NCBI RefSeq assembly: GCF_900450705.1
Contig: NZ_UGHK01000002.1
Coordinates: forward strand, 1,116,001 to 1,180,000
Length of the DNA stretch: 64,000 nt
Direction of reading: 5' to 3'
From: Avibacterium paragallinarum
Lineage (GTDB): Bacteria > Pseudomonadota > Gammaproteobacteria > Enterobacterales > Pasteurellaceae
Shown here: positions 17,348 through 26,540 of the stretch, piece by piece
Layout: each line of letters opens with the position of its first letter
Numbering within the stretch: the stretch's first letter is position 1
Translations under genes and position numbers: made by a program
Notes under the pieces: model-generated
Seen by the model: the letters and a program-made list of their open reading frames with translations, nothing else
Told to the model about the DNA's origin: nothing
Databases searched by the model: none

Positions 17348-17799
17348 ACCTCCACTTGATAGCGAATAGCTTTGGATAGCAACCTATAATGAATTAGCGG
17401 CTTTGAGCTTTTCTTGCGTTTTACCGTGGCTTTTGCATTTGGTTGCCAAGGGTAATCTCGCAAAGTATTTTCTTGCTTATTCTGATACCATTGACCAAGC
17501 CTTGCCATTTCTAATCTCAGGTCACTGCCTTTTGCCACATTAGAAAAAACACGGCCTAAATATTGAGCAACTGCTTTTTGGTTATCCGTAAAACTTTGAC
17601 GAATAAAGGGACGAGAGGGAATTTTATCTGTACCAAACTCATTCCAAATAGCAATATCAACCAAATTAGCTCCGCTTTTTTCGTGCTGTCCTGCGTCAGA
17701 CTGAATACCAATTTTTACACTGGCATTGGCCATCTTTTGCATTAACGCAAGCTCTTTTTCTAAGCCCTTGTTATTAATTTTGACTTCAACATCGCTCAT
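17344..17799 (-). CDS. HK97 gp10-like / virion morphogenesis neck protein
   Basis: The 151-residue product carries the conserved GTDKIPSRPFIRQSF motif with upstream VDIAIWNEFGT, diagnostic for gp10-type neck proteins, and ends KPLIHYRLLSKAIRYQVE. It helps join completed heads to tails. Confidence 0.85.
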   Translation of the reverse strand: MSDVEVKINNKGLEKELALMQKMANASVKIGIQSDAGQHEKSGANLVDIAIWNEFGTDKIPSRPFIRQSFTDNQKAVAQYLGRVFSNVAKGSDLRLEMARLGQWYQNKQENTLRDYPWQPNAKATVKRKKSSKPLIHYRLLSKAIRYQVEV

Positions 17800-18139
17800 T
17801 ATTGCCCACCGTGATTGCCCCTAAGCGTAAGCAAAGATCGTTGAGTGCGTCGAAATTGGCTAAAAAGCGTTGGGCATTGCTGCCGCTCTCGCCATTAGCA
17901 AAATATTCACGCTCTAAATCCCCCTCTCGCTCACGCTTTAACCCTAACGGGTTCGCCCTCGCCTCGACAGATTGAGCCAGCAAATAGGCGGCGTACCACG
18001 CTACCGCCTCATCTTGCTTTTCTTCCGTCAAGCATTGTGGGCGATAATTTTCTGCAAGCTCAAGTGCGGTGTTAATTTCTTCCGTTTCCATTTTTTGAGA
18101 TACGGGATAGAAAAAATGCAGTAATGCGGTAACGCCCAT
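17786..18139 (-). CDS. Head completion adaptor, DUF4054-like
   Basis: A 117-residue helical protein (EEINTALELAENYRPQC; QDEAVAWYAAYLLAQSVEAR; RLGAITVGN at the C-terminus) in the place of connector adaptor proteins directly after the capsid region. The family resemblance is to DUF4054/gp6-type adaptors. Confidence 0.7.
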   Translation of the reverse strand: MGVTALLHFFYPVSQKMETEEINTALELAENYRPQCLTEEKQDEAVAWYAAYLLAQSVEARANPLGLKREREGDLEREYFANGESGSNAQRFLANFDALNDLCLRLGAITVGNNERC

Positions 18140-18148
18140 TGATGACTC

Positions 18149-18370
18149 CTATTTTTTGCCTTTGTTTGATTTCTCGGACTTAGTCTCTAGCACTTCTGAG
18201 TTGCTTTCAGGTACTTCCGAGTTTGCATCAGTGTTGATTTGTATCAACGTCCCACGTTCAAGCAAAGAGGCTAACCCTACCGCATTCTCAGCCACTTCAA
18301 TTTCCTGATTTGGGGCGATAAACACCCCATCAAGGCGAATTAAACGAGGCTCAATATTACGCACTAACAT
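18149..18370 (-). CDS. Small phage head-region protein
   Basis: The start MLVRNIEPRLIRLDGVFIAP at 18370 overlaps the capsid stop as TAATG. The 73-residue product has a compact beta N-terminus (NQEIEVAENAVGLASLLERG) and a Ser/Glu/Lys-rich disordered tail. Head-to-tail connector or decoration roles are possible; the family was not identified. Confidence 0.65.
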   Translation of the reverse strand: MLVRNIEPRLIRLDGVFIAPNQEIEVAENAVGLASLLERGTLIQINTDANSEVPESNSEVLETKSEKSNKGKK

Positions 18371-19323
18371 TAGGCAGTTACCTCCGCTTTGGTTGCTGAT
18401 AATGGATAACGCAAGAACACACCGCCAATACGGGCAATACAATTCACCACAAGCTCAAGATTGCGTTCTTGTGCTGGTAACTGCGTGAAATCTTGCGGGG
18501 TTTCAAGGCTCAAGTTATCCGCATTTTTCTCATAACAGATGACAAGGTTTTTATTGCCTGAACCCGCTTTTTCTAGCTCCCATAAGCCCTGAATCACAAG
18601 ATTTGGGTGTTTACGCTTGAAGAAAGTTAGAACATCAACCTTGTCAGCGGTGTCCATATATTTGCTGGATAAGGTTTGGTAATCACTCAATGCTAACAAT
18701 AAATGGGTAGGCTGATGCGTGCCTTTTGATTGCAAAATCACCGTGTCGTGCAGATTATCTAAATCCGCTAAAACTGCGTCCGCTTTCGCCGCTTTCCAAC
18801 CGCCCGCGATTGTGGTTTCGCCCAAATTCGGGTGATTAATAAAGCCGTTTAAGCCAAATTCTTTATCGCCTAACAAGGCAATTTCATTCATTTTGATTTC
18901 AACCGCACGGCGTGCTGCTCTGGCTTTTGAGGCAGGTAAATCGGTTTGGTTAGCCGCCGCCGCTTTAAGCTCTTGAAGATTGTAACCATAAGACGCACCG
19001 ATATTTTTCACCTTAATGGCACGTTCCTTCATTGCCACATCTGCACGTGGTAAGTCATCAGCATAGTTGGCAATCACTTTCGCCATTCCCACCGTATCAA
19101 AGGTACGTTCAACAATGGTTTCTGCCCATTCAGGGGCTTCTGAGGACATCGGCACAAGGCTAAGCCCGTTCATCGCAGGGAGTTTTTCTTCATAAGTGCG
19201 GTTGCGAACCACTTCCAATTGGCGGGCAGTAAATAACCCCGCATCTTGGTTAAAAACGCCAGCAGCATTTAAGCATTTATTGATTTCATTGAGTTCAAAG
19301 GCATCTTGATGAAAATCTGACAT
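18370..19323 (-). CDS. Major capsid protein, DUF2184 family
   Basis: A 317-residue protein with DUF2184 major-capsid features: FTARQLEVVRNRTYEEKLPA, VERTFDTVGMAKVIANYADD, SYGYNLQELKAAAANQTDLP, and the C-terminal ERNLELVVNCIARIGGVFLR. Position after the cement and protease genes fits the standard head order. Proteins of this group adopt the HK97 capsid fold. Confidence 0.88.
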   Translation of the reverse strand: MSDFHQDAFELNEINKCLNAAGVFNQDAGLFTARQLEVVRNRTYEEKLPAMNGLSLVPMSSEAPEWAETIVERTFDTVGMAKVIANYADDLPRADVAMKERAIKVKNIGASYGYNLQELKAAAANQTDLPASKARAARRAVEIKMNEIALLGDKEFGLNGFINHPNLGETTIAGGWKAAKADAVLADLDNLHDTVILQSKGTHQPTHLLLALSDYQTLSSKYMDTADKVDVLTFFKRKHPNLVIQGLWELEKAGSGNKNLVICYEKNADNLSLETPQDFTQLPAQERNLELVVNCIARIGGVFLRYPLSATKAEVTA

Positions 19324-19340
19324 AATTTTTCCTTATAAAA

Positions 19341-19364
19341 AAGCCCCCTCAATATTGAGGAGGC
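19341..19364 (-). terminator. Hairpin terminator between cement and capsid genes' leader
   Basis: GCCTCCTCAATATTGAGGGGGC followed by TTTTTT on the minus strand, in the 74-bp gap upstream of the capsid gene's left neighbour. It probably adjusts the ratio of head proteins or acts as an mRNA end. Confidence 0.55.
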
Positions 19365-19397
19365 GGATTGAACAGTTAAAAGGGAACCGACTTGCGA

Positions 19398-19814
19398 TTA
19401 CGCTAATTCCACTAAGGCGAGCTTGCCGTATTGACCGCAATCGACGACATCGGTTTTAAAGACGGCATTGGGCAACGCAGTCGTACTATTTGACCCTACT
19501 TCGCCCGTTGCAGGGTTAAACTTCACCGCACTGCCTGCCGTTACTATTTTGCCGTTTTCAACCACACACCAAACCACGCCTTTGCGTAGCACGGAAACCG
19601 CATCAAATTGAGCATAGCCACCCACTACGGCGTGAGAATGTAATGCGATGCCAACGGGCGTTGTGCCACCTAATTTCACCTGTGTGGTTTTTGTCCCTTG
19701 GGTTAAAACAGTGCCAAAATTGACCGCACTTTCTGCGGCGAAAGTTTCCACTAAATCATAGCGGCTATCGCCTTTCATTCCTGCGAACGCAGGGCGTTGA
19801 AATGATTCGTACAT
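19398..19814 (-). CDS. Structural cement protein Gp24-like / DUF2190
   Basis: A 138-residue Gly/Val-rich beta protein (ESAVNFGTVLTQGTKTTQV; GIALHSHAVVGGYAQFDAVS; VLRKGVVWCVVENGKIV). It matches capsid cement proteins and is encoded directly before the capsid gene. Confidence 0.8.
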   Translation of the reverse strand: MYESFQRPAFAGMKGDSRYDLVETFAAESAVNFGTVLTQGTKTTQVKLGGTTPVGIALHSHAVVGGYAQFDAVSVLRKGVVWCVVENGKIVTAGSAVKFNPATGEVGSNSTTALPNAVFKTDVVDCGQYGKLALVELA

Positions 19815-19825
19815 TGCTGTTCTCC

Positions 19826-20881
19826 TTATTGATTGCGACTGGCAAGCATTGCCGCACGTCCTGTTAATTTTTCACCTTTTTGCCCGTCTTGGGTAAAGGT
19901 GTGTGTTACTTGGCTACGTTGCGAACCTAACGCGTCTTGGCGAGATTTTGCTTCAGCCATTGCCATATCAAAAGCCGCTTCAATATAGGCATCAGATTTT
20001 TGCGATAAATCCGCACCATCTTGACGAATAGCCCCGATCACCGCTTCACGCAATTGGCGATCTGTGCTATCTGCTTTTACTTCAACTTGATGCGCTTTCG
20101 CCACATTCTCTAACTCAACGCGAGCTTTTGCGATATTAACCGCATCTTGCTTGAGCTTTTCCATATCTGCCTCAAGGGTTTTCACTTTGGCATCTAACGC
20201 ATCTGCCCGAGCGGTTTCTTTGTCCTTTTCAGCAACAGCAGTTGCAACATCTTGTTTCAATTTATTTAATTCAACAATCACTTCTGGGGCGGCTTGATAA
20301 GTAATGCCACTATCTAAGCGAATGTCTGCGAGTTTTGTTTCACTCATTTGAGGTTCTCCATCTTCACGAAATTCTACGGCATCCGCCGCGTCCATATTAA
20401 GCTGTGCATTACCTGCACGCCCTGCTTTAACGATAGCTAAATGATTGGGCTTGATATTACGTTGAATTGCGTCATAAGGCTCACCATCTTCCGTAATGCC
20501 GCTTTTCATCTCAAGCTCAACAGCATAGCCAACCGATAATTCTTTTTTGCCTAATTCCACCGCCTGCGTATTGTGGATCACAATATCCGCGGTTAAGTTA
20601 TTGCCATCTTGTTTGCCCTCTGAAAGCACCGAACCAACCACTAGATGGGCGTTATCTTTGTTGATTACACCGTGATGTTCATTAGTGATTGGAATGCCTT
20701 TATAAGCTCGCAAGCTATCAGCATTAAACACTTCATCAGGTGGCCGATATTCCCGCCGTTTTGTGCCGTCAGGCAACTGATAAATAAAAACCCCAGTCCT
20801 TGTTAGAACTGGGGTATCAAAAATAAACCCGTTATCATCTCGCCTTGCTTGTATCGCTCGGCGATCGTATCGCATTACCAT
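19826..20881 (-). CDS. DUF2213 head protease fused to scaffold-like coiled coil
   Basis: The N-terminal half is the DUF2213 domain (DEVFNADSLRAYKGIPITNE with HHGVI; GKKELSVGYAVELEM; IKPNHLAIVKAGRAGNAQL), a putative prohead maturation protease. Residues about 185-280 are a coiled coil (KQDVATAVAEKDKETARADA) likely to serve as internal scaffold. An alternative in-frame ATG lies two codons downstream at 20875; neither has a strong RBS. Confidence 0.82.
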   Translation of the reverse strand: MVMRYDRRAIQARRDDNGFIFDTPVLTRTGVFIYQLPDGTKRREYRPPDEVFNADSLRAYKGIPITNEHHGVINKDNAHLVVGSVLSEGKQDGNNLTADIVIHNTQAVELGKKELSVGYAVELEMKSGITEDGEPYDAIQRNIKPNHLAIVKAGRAGNAQLNMDAADAVEFREDGEPQMSETKLADIRLDSGITYQAAPEVIVELNKLKQDVATAVAEKDKETARADALDAKVKTLEADMEKLKQDAVNIAKARVELENVAKAHQVEVKADSTDRQLREAVIGAIRQDGADLSQKSDAYIEAAFDMAMAEAKSRQDALGSQRSQVTHTFTQDGQKGEKLTGRAAMLASRNQ

Positions 20882-20919
20882 TTCTATATTTATCCTAAAT
20901 TTATATTCTAATTAATAGA

Positions 20920-20950
20920 CCCCCCTGAAATTTTGTATATTTCAGGGGGG
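20920..20950. terminator. Strong GC-capped hairpin without a T-run
   Basis: CCCCCCTGAAA (20920-20930) pairs with TTTCAGGGGGG (20940-20950), an 11-bp stem. It separates the small acidic gene from the DUF2213 gene. Neither strand has a proper T-tract, so it may be a processing or stability element rather than a terminator. Confidence 0.45.
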
Positions 20951-20966
20951 GGCTGTGAACATTAAA

Positions 20967-21401
20967 TCAACTAATCGCCATCATTCGATGGTAAGCATCT
21001 TTTTTACTTTCTCGCAAGGATTGTATTTCGGACTTCGTCAGGTGTTTTACGTGAATTGAGTATGAATCTTGCTTCTCTATAATCTCTTTCGTTGCTAAAA
21101 GAATTTTCTTTTGTTCGGTTTCAGTAATATCATCATCAATTTCTTCAAAAAGTGCTTGCAATTCATCTAATAGGTTCATTTCATCACTATCAAGCTCACT
21201 TTCTTCTAACTCATTTATCCAATAAATGAATAACGAAGTCAAAATATAAAATGTGTGCTGATCGGCATCGGCAAACATTTCTTTTTCAAAAAAAGCCTTA
21301 TGTTTCAGAATATGTTTAGGGAGTAACGCAAATAATGCCTTGCGATCATCATCGGTTTTGGTGTGAACAAACTGCACTAATACTTTAAGAAAGTGTTTCA
21401 T
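20967..21401 (-). CDS. Acidic protein coupled to the portal gene, candidate immunity protein
   Basis: The ATG at 21401 overlaps the portal TGA as ATGA, which is preferred to the upstream TTG. The 144-residue product is acidic and helical (LKVLVQFVHTKTDDDRKALF; ELEESELDSDEMNLLDELQA; EEIDDDITETEQKKI). It has no recognised family and is AT-rich against its neighbours. Translational coupling to a portal with a nuclease-like C-terminus suggests it could neutralise that domain; this is inference from position and charge only. Confidence 0.65.
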   Translation of the reverse strand: MKHFLKVLVQFVHTKTDDDRKALFALLPKHILKHKAFFEKEMFADADQHTFYILTSLFIYWINELEESELDSDEMNLLDELQALFEEIDDDITETEQKKILLATKEIIEKQDSYSIHVKHLTKSEIQSLRESKKDAYHRMMAIS

Positions 21402-22960
21402 AATGATTTCCAATTAGGGCTTGGCGTGGCTTTTTTCTCAAACGTGATAATTTTACCATCTGCCTTAGATTGAATAACAGCGATTTTACGCTTAGCATCG
21501 AAAATAACTAATCTATCTTTACGCTCATCAATATAATTAGGCTTAGTCGAAAGAATAAAAGCAATGGCTTCGTCAATACTTAGTCCTAATTGATTTAACC
21601 TTTCTCCCAATCTAGCGATAGCGTGAATATCAAGAATAATTCCATTATCAGCAAACCTATTATATAGTTTTTTTGCTTTTTGGGCTTTTTGATAGTCGTT
21701 AATGTCATCTTCGCTTACCTCTGGCAAAGCCGCCGCTGTAATCCCCAATTCTTCTGCAATTTGCTGCCGTAATTCTTGCGTTGATAATGCCCCGCTATCT
21801 ACTAAGTCAATCAGCCGTCCGATTTCTGCTTTGGCGGCTTCGGCATTCAATTTACGGGCTTCCGCTTGCTCTTTATCTGTTGGCGTATTGAGTGATGGAA
21901 AGTGAATTTGCCAGTTTTCAAATGGCTTAATATGTTTTTGCAACATCATCAATTCAATCAACCGCTCTAGTACAGGTTTGATTTTGTGCTGCTGGATACC
22001 CTCAATCAGGTCATAATAGCTCTCAAAATCACTTTTTCCTGTGGCGTTCATTCCTTTTGCTGATTGCCCGAATAAAATTGCCACGGGAATATTCACATCT
22101 GCCGAGATGGCGATTTTGAACTCATCAAGCACATCAACGATGCCATTTAAATCAGCGTTTAAAATGGTGTAATCATCTTCAAAATCTACCGCCACCCCGT
22201 TTAGTAGATTGCGCCCCCGTTCAACAAGGTTAATCCGCTCTCTAATCTGATCTTCTAAACCGTTACCGATGGCAAGGGCAAGCCCTTTCATTTTATGCAC
22301 GGCTTGCTGTTTACGCTCCAGAATTAATGATGACCAAGTGAGCGATGTTTGATAATCACGGATTTTTTGATACGCTGTCTTCACGACACTACGCCCAACC
22401 CAATGCAACCCTTTTTTTAATCGCTCAGGCATTGGATCTCCACCCATAAATAACAAGCGGCTTTCGTGAATTTCCACTTGGCTTTCAAGAGAGCCATTCA
22501 CCGCCCCAATATTGAGGCGGTAGGTTTCAAACCGCCCATAATTGGTTTGGCGTGGATCTAAATAGCGTCTTGTTGTCGGTGAAATTTGACTTAAATCAAA
22601 CACCCTCACCTCATCAATGCGATTGAGTTTATTGATGTTCAACGGCTCGCTGAGCTTCGCCCCGTCATCGGTTAAAAGCAACATCACCGAGCCACCGAAT
22701 AGCCGCGACCAACGCACCATATCCGCCAAGGCTGGCAAAATTTTCAGGCGATCAAGGTCATTGAAAATCACGTTATCCTCATCACCTTCAATCTCAACAG
22801 AACGAGAAATCGCCGCATCGGCTGGCATATCTACCACCCGAGCCGCCAACCCACCTAGTTCATACAGGGTTAAATCCAAAAGTGCGGTGCTTTTTTGTGG
22901 TGTTTTTTGAAAGTGGTTTAGCCCTAAGGCATCGGCATAGCCGTCTTGGTTAAATGGCAT
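21398..22960 (-). CDS. DUF1073-type portal protein with C-terminal nuclease-like domain
   Basis: Residues 1-400 are a DUF1073 portal: ELGGLAARVVDMPADAAISR, VRWSRLFGGSVMLLL, RSVVKTAYQKIRDYQTSLTW and AILFGQSAKGMNATG. From about 434 a separate domain follows, with H446 and R450 in DIHAIARLGERLNQ, GLSIDEAIAFIL, a central RLVIFDAKRKIAVIQ and GKIITFEKK. This layout resembles the Barnase-EndoU-ColicinE5/D-RelE-like (PBECR) nuclease domains known fused to phage head proteins. Databases may label the portal part as Acb1-like; that name is not evidence of anti-CBASS activity. Confidence 0.8.
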   Translation of the reverse strand: MPFNQDGYADALGLNHFQKTPQKSTALLDLTLYELGGLAARVVDMPADAAISRSVEIEGDEDNVIFNDLDRLKILPALADMVRWSRLFGGSVMLLLTDDGAKLSEPLNINKLNRIDEVRVFDLSQISPTTRRYLDPRQTNYGRFETYRLNIGAVNGSLESQVEIHESRLLFMGGDPMPERLKKGLHWVGRSVVKTAYQKIRDYQTSLTWSSLILERKQQAVHKMKGLALAIGNGLEDQIRERINLVERGRNLLNGVAVDFEDDYTILNADLNGIVDVLDEFKIAISADVNIPVAILFGQSAKGMNATGKSDFESYYDLIEGIQQHKIKPVLERLIELMMLQKHIKPFENWQIHFPSLNTPTDKEQAEARKLNAEAAKAEIGRLIDLVDSGALSTQELRQQIAEELGITAAALPEVSEDDINDYQKAQKAKKLYNRFADNGIILDIHAIARLGERLNQLGLSIDEAIAFILSTKPNYIDERKDRLVIFDAKRKIAVIQSKADGKIITFEKKATPSPNWKSL

Positions 22961-22962
22961 AA

Positions 22963-24312
22963 TTAACTACCTAATCCAATAAATCGTGATAACACATCGT
23001 CTTTCGGGGCAAAGCACATCACCAAGGCATCCGCTTTATTTGGTGAGGGGATGCCCCGTTTTTTCATTTCTTTTTTGCTCTCGACTTTCACGCGCCCGTT
23101 ATTGTCATAATCCACATAAGGGCGGGATAACTCCGCTTTTAAATAATCCAGATCGTGAATTTGCGATGAAAGGCTGATTAGCTCATCAACGGGATAGCTT
23201 TCCTGATACTTGATGGCTCGATAGGTTTTGTAAAAGCGATCTCGCAGCCGCCACCACGCTTGAGCCTTGATATTGGCGAACATATCTCGATTGGTTTTAC
23301 CGAAAACATATTCTTCTTCAGGTTCAAACACCGCCCCGCCTGCATTAAACCCATTAATCACGAGCCTTTTATCTTTAATGCGGTTGTAATGGGCTTTCAC
23401 TCCTGCCCCAACGCCAATGCTATCAAATACAATTTCATCAGCGTTAAACTCAATGGCGTTGAGCCTTGTGCGATCCGCACTGGCAATCACATCATCGCCT
23501 TTCCATTCATCAACCCGTAGCACCACTGAACCGTGCGAAAACGCATTGGCATTTGCATCAGCCCCTTCATCAGCCACATCAAAGCCGACAATTTTTCTGC
23601 CTTCAGGTTTAAACCCGAGTTGAATATGTGCATCAACGGCGGCATCAATCCATACGGGCTTAATGATCACTTTATCGCTATCTGCAACGGGTTCCCCCTC
23701 CCAAATATGCCGATAAAGCTCATAATCTTTCGCCTTGCAATCTTCCATTTCTAATCGCAAGGTTTCGGGGAAAAAGGGATTATCTGTGAAATTAACTTTA
23801 ATCAGGACAATATCGCTTGGCGGCGAAACAACAAAGCGTTGATAAGTATCATCAAGAATATTTTTCGGGTTAAAGGAAACCCAAATTTCAGAATATTCTT
23901 TCCGAATAGTTGGGATTAAAATTTCCCAACTCTCTTTTGACACATTTTCGGCTTCTTCCACCCAGCAAATATCAATCCCCTCAAGGGATTTAATTTTAGT
24001 TGGGTTATTTTTGATGCCGTAAAACAGGAAAATCGCCCCCGTTTTAAGGTTGTAGATTTTGTTTTTCTGCACATCAAATTCGGCTTGATAGCCATAGCGT
24101 TCGATTGTATCGGCAAGTAACTGAATCACCGAATCACTAATCGAGTTCTGTAATTCCCTTGCACACAAAAAACGGATTGATAATCGGCGGGCAATTTCAA
24201 TTAACAGCCTCGCTATCGTCCAAGACTTACCACTACCACGCCCACCATAAGCCACTTTGTAGCGATGAGGCTCAATAAAAGGCAAAAATTTACTAATCAG
24301 CTTCTGCGTCAT
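22963..24312 (-). CDS. Terminase large subunit, PBSX type
   Basis: A 449-residue packaging motor. Walker A is GGRGSGKS at residues 23-30 and Walker B is [11 protein letters not shown] near 120. The RNase H-like nuclease domain includes [16 protein letters not shown] near 240, [18 protein letters not shown] and a C-terminal [11 protein letters not shown]. It cleaves concatemeric DNA and pumps it into proheads with the small subunit encoded immediately upstream, which it overlaps by 20 bp. Confidence 0.95.
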   Translation of the reverse strand: MTQKLISKFLPFIEPHRYKVAYGGRGSGKSWTIARLLIEIARRLSIRFLCARELQNSISDSVIQLLADTIERYGYQAEFDVQKNKIYNLKTGAIFLFYGIKNNPTKIKSLEGIDICWVEEAENVSKESWEILIPTIRKEYSEIWVSFNPKNILDDTYQRFVVSPPSDIVLIKVNFTDNPFFPETLRLEMEDCKAKDYELYRHIWEGEPVADSDKVIIKPVWIDAAVDAHIQLGFKPEGRKIVGFDVADEGADANANAFSHGSVVLRVDEWKGDDVIASADRTRLNAIEFNADEIVFDSIGVGAGVKAHYNRIKDKRLVINGFNAGGAVFEPEEEYVFGKTNRDMFANIKAQAWWRLRDRFYKTYRAIKYQESYPVDELISLSSQIHDLDYLKAELSRPYVDYDNNGRVKVESKKEMKKRGIPSPNKADALVMCFAPKDDVLSRFIGLGS

Positions 24313-24820
24313 CTGAAAATAAATCCCTTAATGAGCCTAATGCCATAGAGCCATCGCTTGAGGTTAAATCTACTTTTTGGCTGAACATTCCTAAATGCTT
24401 GCCAAGTAATTCAAACGCCTTATTAGCCCCAGTTGGTTCAAACACAAAACATCGGTCATCTACCGCTTGCGTTGTTCCCTCTTGGGCGTTTTTAATTACA
24501 GTAGTAATGGTTAATGGCTTCTTACCTGTACATATAGCGAGATATTCTTGCAGATCATTAATAATCCCATCAACCGTTAAATTATGGCGTTGTTTATGTT
24601 TATCTTGTAATGCTTCAATACGGAGTGCGATCGGAGTGTCCTTTAATAATTTTTTTGCATTTGAGTTGATTGCACTTGATTTCATTTTAGAACAATCATA
24701 ACTCTGCCGATACGCTTCACTTGCATTCCCAAGCTCAATATAGAGCTGACAGAATTTTTCTTGTTTTGGTGTCAACCCACGCCCTTTAGACGTGGACTTA
24801 ACCCCGTCTTTCTTTGGCAT
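24293..24820 (-). CDS. Terminase small subunit
   Basis: A 175-residue DNA-recognition subunit with the Terminase_2 N-terminus ([40 protein letters not shown]) followed by helical oligomerisation sequence ([20 protein letters not shown]). It starts the packaging block. Confidence 0.9.
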   Translation of the reverse strand: MPKKDGVKSTSKGRGLTPKQEKFCQLYIELGNASEAYRQSYDCSKMKSSAINSNAKKLLKDTPIALRIEALQDKHKQRHNLTVDGIINDLQEYLAICTGKKPLTITTVIKNAQEGTTQAVDDRCFVFEPTGANKAFELLGKHLGMFSQKVDLTSSDGSMALGSLRDLFSDDAEAD

Positions 24821-24830
24821 AGGTTAATCC

Positions 24831-25085
24831 TTATTTAATTTCTCCAGTAATACGAATTTTAAACATTGGCACATATTCAGGGTTGTGGATATTCAGCAGT
24901 CCCTCAATAAAAAAGCCGATTTGATCTGCGACAGTTAAAACCCATTCAGGAATAAAATTAGCCGCCCCAATAATGGGGGCTTCACTATCAATATCTTTGA
25001 CATAAACAGGAATACCCCAAAGCCATCCATAATGCGTGAAGCCTTCCTCAATCAATTTCTTTTTCGACTTATAAAGCATTCCCAT
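24831..25085 (-). CDS. Small phage protein between spanin and terminase genes
   Basis: The start MGMLYKSKKKLIEEGFTHYG at 25085 has GGAG 8 nt upstream. The 84-residue protein contains GWLWGIPVYVKDIDSEAPII and ends FKIRITGEIK. No family is recognised. It overlaps the spanin Rz1 gene by 17 bp and is probably part of the lysis/packaging transcript. Confidence 0.6.
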   Translation of the reverse strand: MGMLYKSKKKLIEEGFTHYGWLWGIPVYVKDIDSEAPIIGAANFIPEWVLTVADQIGFFIEGLLNIHNPEYVPMFKIRITGEIK

Positions 25086-25350
25086 TTGATTTACTCCACT
25101 CAATCACCCCACTTAACCGCCCCGCACAAATCTCACGTTCTTTCTGCACCACTCGCAAATAAATAATCGCATCACCATACGTTGAGCCGTTAAATGCGGT
25201 TTGCTGACAAGGGATTAAATAAATGCTCGGTGGTAGGTGATACTCTGTTTTAATTTTTGTGCTGCAACCGCTTAATAACATCATCAGGCAAAGGCTCGCG
25301 GCTACAATCCTGCCCTTTAATCCTTTTATAAATAACGCGAATATCTTCAT
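25069..25350 (-). CDS. Rz1-like outer membrane spanin lipoprotein
   Basis: The start MKIFALFIKGLKGRIVAASL at 25350 lies inside the Rz gene in another frame. A lipoprotein signal ends in the lipobox LLSGC. The mature 60-odd residues include YHLPPSIYLIPCQQT, common in Rz1-type proteins. With Rz it fuses inner and outer membranes at lysis. Confidence 0.8.
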   Translation of the reverse strand: MKIFALFIKGLKGRIVAASLCLMMLLSGCSTKIKTEYHLPPSIYLIPCQQTAFNGSTYGDAIIYLRVVQKEREICAGRLSGVIEWSKSNGNAL

Positions 25351-25615
25351 CGGCTTTTTCTCGCTGTACTTGTTCAAGTGCGGTCTGTTTTTGTGTCGTT
25401 TTTCGTTCATCTTCGAGCTGTTTTGTTCTTTCTGCGAGATTATGGTTCAGTTGCTGTATGGTTTGAGCTTGCATTTGATTTTTGGCTCTCAAGCTACTTA
25501 TCCTCTGCGACTGATACCAAACCCAACCACACAAGCCCAAAATCACGCATAACCACAACAGCGAGGAATATTTACGGATAAACGGCACGATGTAATTCAA
25601 AATGCGGGCCATCAT
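25250..25615 (-). CDS. Rz-like inner membrane spanin
   Basis: A single N-terminal membrane segment (SSLLWLCVILGLCGWVWYQS) is followed by a periplasmic coiled coil (AQTIQQLNHNLAERTKQLED) and a Cys near the C-terminus. The start is uncertain: ATGs at 25627, 25615 and 25612 are all possible, and 25615 was chosen as close to the membrane helix. The C-terminal part overlaps the Rz1 gene, the usual nested spanin arrangement. Confidence 0.78.
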   Translation of the reverse strand: MMARILNYIVPFIRKYSSLLWLCVILGLCGWVWYQSQRISSLRAKNQMQAQTIQQLNHNLAERTKQLEDERKTTQKQTALEQVQREKADEDIRVIYKRIKGQDCSREPLPDDVIKRLQHKN

Positions 25616-25979
25616 AAAAACGTTCATCTTCACTTTTCCCATTACCGTTCCAATCTCCACCCCAGCGAATGGTGACATTTAATTCTTTGGCCGCTCGAAA
25701 CATTGCCTTCGCAATTTCCTTAAATTTATCCCGTTCTGACCAAGGGATTTTTCCTTCAACCAGCGGGGCTAAATCCACCGCGTGACCGGTTAAATGACGG
25801 CTATTCATTGTTTTAGTTGCCCCTTGCTTAAAGAGTTGGGCTTGGCGTGCTTTTGTTCTTACCCCTTCAATCACCGCAAAATCAACGGTGCTATATTCAA
25901 GGGCTTTTCGCACGACCTTAACCAAATCACCGTGAACACCTTGTAAATGCTTTTCACTACGTTGGCTAAATTTAAACAT
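25572..25979 (-). CDS. Endolysin, M15 peptidase (VanY/L-Ala-D-Glu peptidase-like)
   Basis: A 135-residue cytoplasmic lysis enzyme with the M15 zinc motifs SRHLTGHAVDLAP and DGPHFEL (His, Asp and His ligands). It cuts peptide crosslinks in peptidoglycan. It has no signal peptide, so it needs the holin encoded just before it. Confidence 0.93.
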   Translation of the reverse strand: MFKFSQRSEKHLQGVHGDLVKVVRKALEYSTVDFAVIEGVRTKARQAQLFKQGATKTMNSRHLTGHAVDLAPLVEGKIPWSERDKFKEIAKAMFRAAKELNVTIRWGGDWNGNGKSEDERFYDGPHFELHRAVYP

Positions 25980-26304
25980 CTTTTTCTACCCGTTTTTTTA
26001 ACACCAGCATTAAATATTCACGGATTTTCTCCGCACCAATAAACCCAAGCATTCCCCCGATAAAGGTAGCTAGCCCCTCTGAAAAACCTAAATGATTTAA
26101 CAGCGACATACTTGACAAGGTCAAAGCTCCACAAATTGCCCCATCCAATATCCGTTGGCGAAAACTCGTTTTCTGACGCAAAAAGGCAGCGCGTAGCAAA
26201 GACATAAAAAACGCCATCGTGAAACCCACAATGGCGTTGTAATTTTGATGAATATATGCCCCTAAAATAAGCCATATATTCGGATCGTTGTTTGGCATTT
26301 TCAT
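25972..26304 (-). CDS. Phage holin
   Basis: The start MKMPNNDPNIWLILGAYIHQ at 26304 follows GGAGGCGGAGTG. Two or three membrane segments are visible (NYNAIVGFTMAFFMSLLRAA; RILDGAICGALTLSSMSLL; GLATFIGGMLGFIGAEK) and the C-terminus is basic, KKRVEKDV, as in lambda-type holins. It makes the inner-membrane lesions that release the endolysin. Confidence 0.85.
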   Translation of the reverse strand: MKMPNNDPNIWLILGAYIHQNYNAIVGFTMAFFMSLLRAAFLRQKTSFRQRILDGAICGALTLSSMSLLNHLGFSEGLATFIGGMLGFIGAEKIREYLMLVLKKRVEKDV

Positions 26305-26481
26305 CACTCCGCCTCCTTTTTGAGGCAATAAAAAAGCCCTGTCCGTTAAGACTAGGCTTGAAATAATATTGACTTCTGTCAGCTCAAAGCTCCGCAAACG
26401 CTGAAATATTGATACTAGCTAGCGTTTCTCAATACTCTCCTCAGAACTAGCTCCTACGCTAGGTTGCGTGATTACTTCTGT

Positions 26482-26514
26482 AAAAAAAAGCCCCGACCGT
26501 TTCCGATCAGGGCT
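26482..26514 (-). terminator. Terminator after the post-Q cargo gene
   Basis: On the minus strand AGCCCTGATC...GGGGCT is followed by TTTTTTTTAC. It lies just past the stop of the 170-residue gene and before the holin leader, so that gene is bracketed by terminators on both sides. Confidence 0.7.
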
Positions 26515-26540
26515 GTTAAAAGTTTGCTCACTCTATTTTG

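Noticed and set aside
21398-22960. Anti-CBASS (Acb1) function for the DUF1073 protein
   Set aside because: The gene order and full-length portal features show a structural protein; the label comes from a shared family name.
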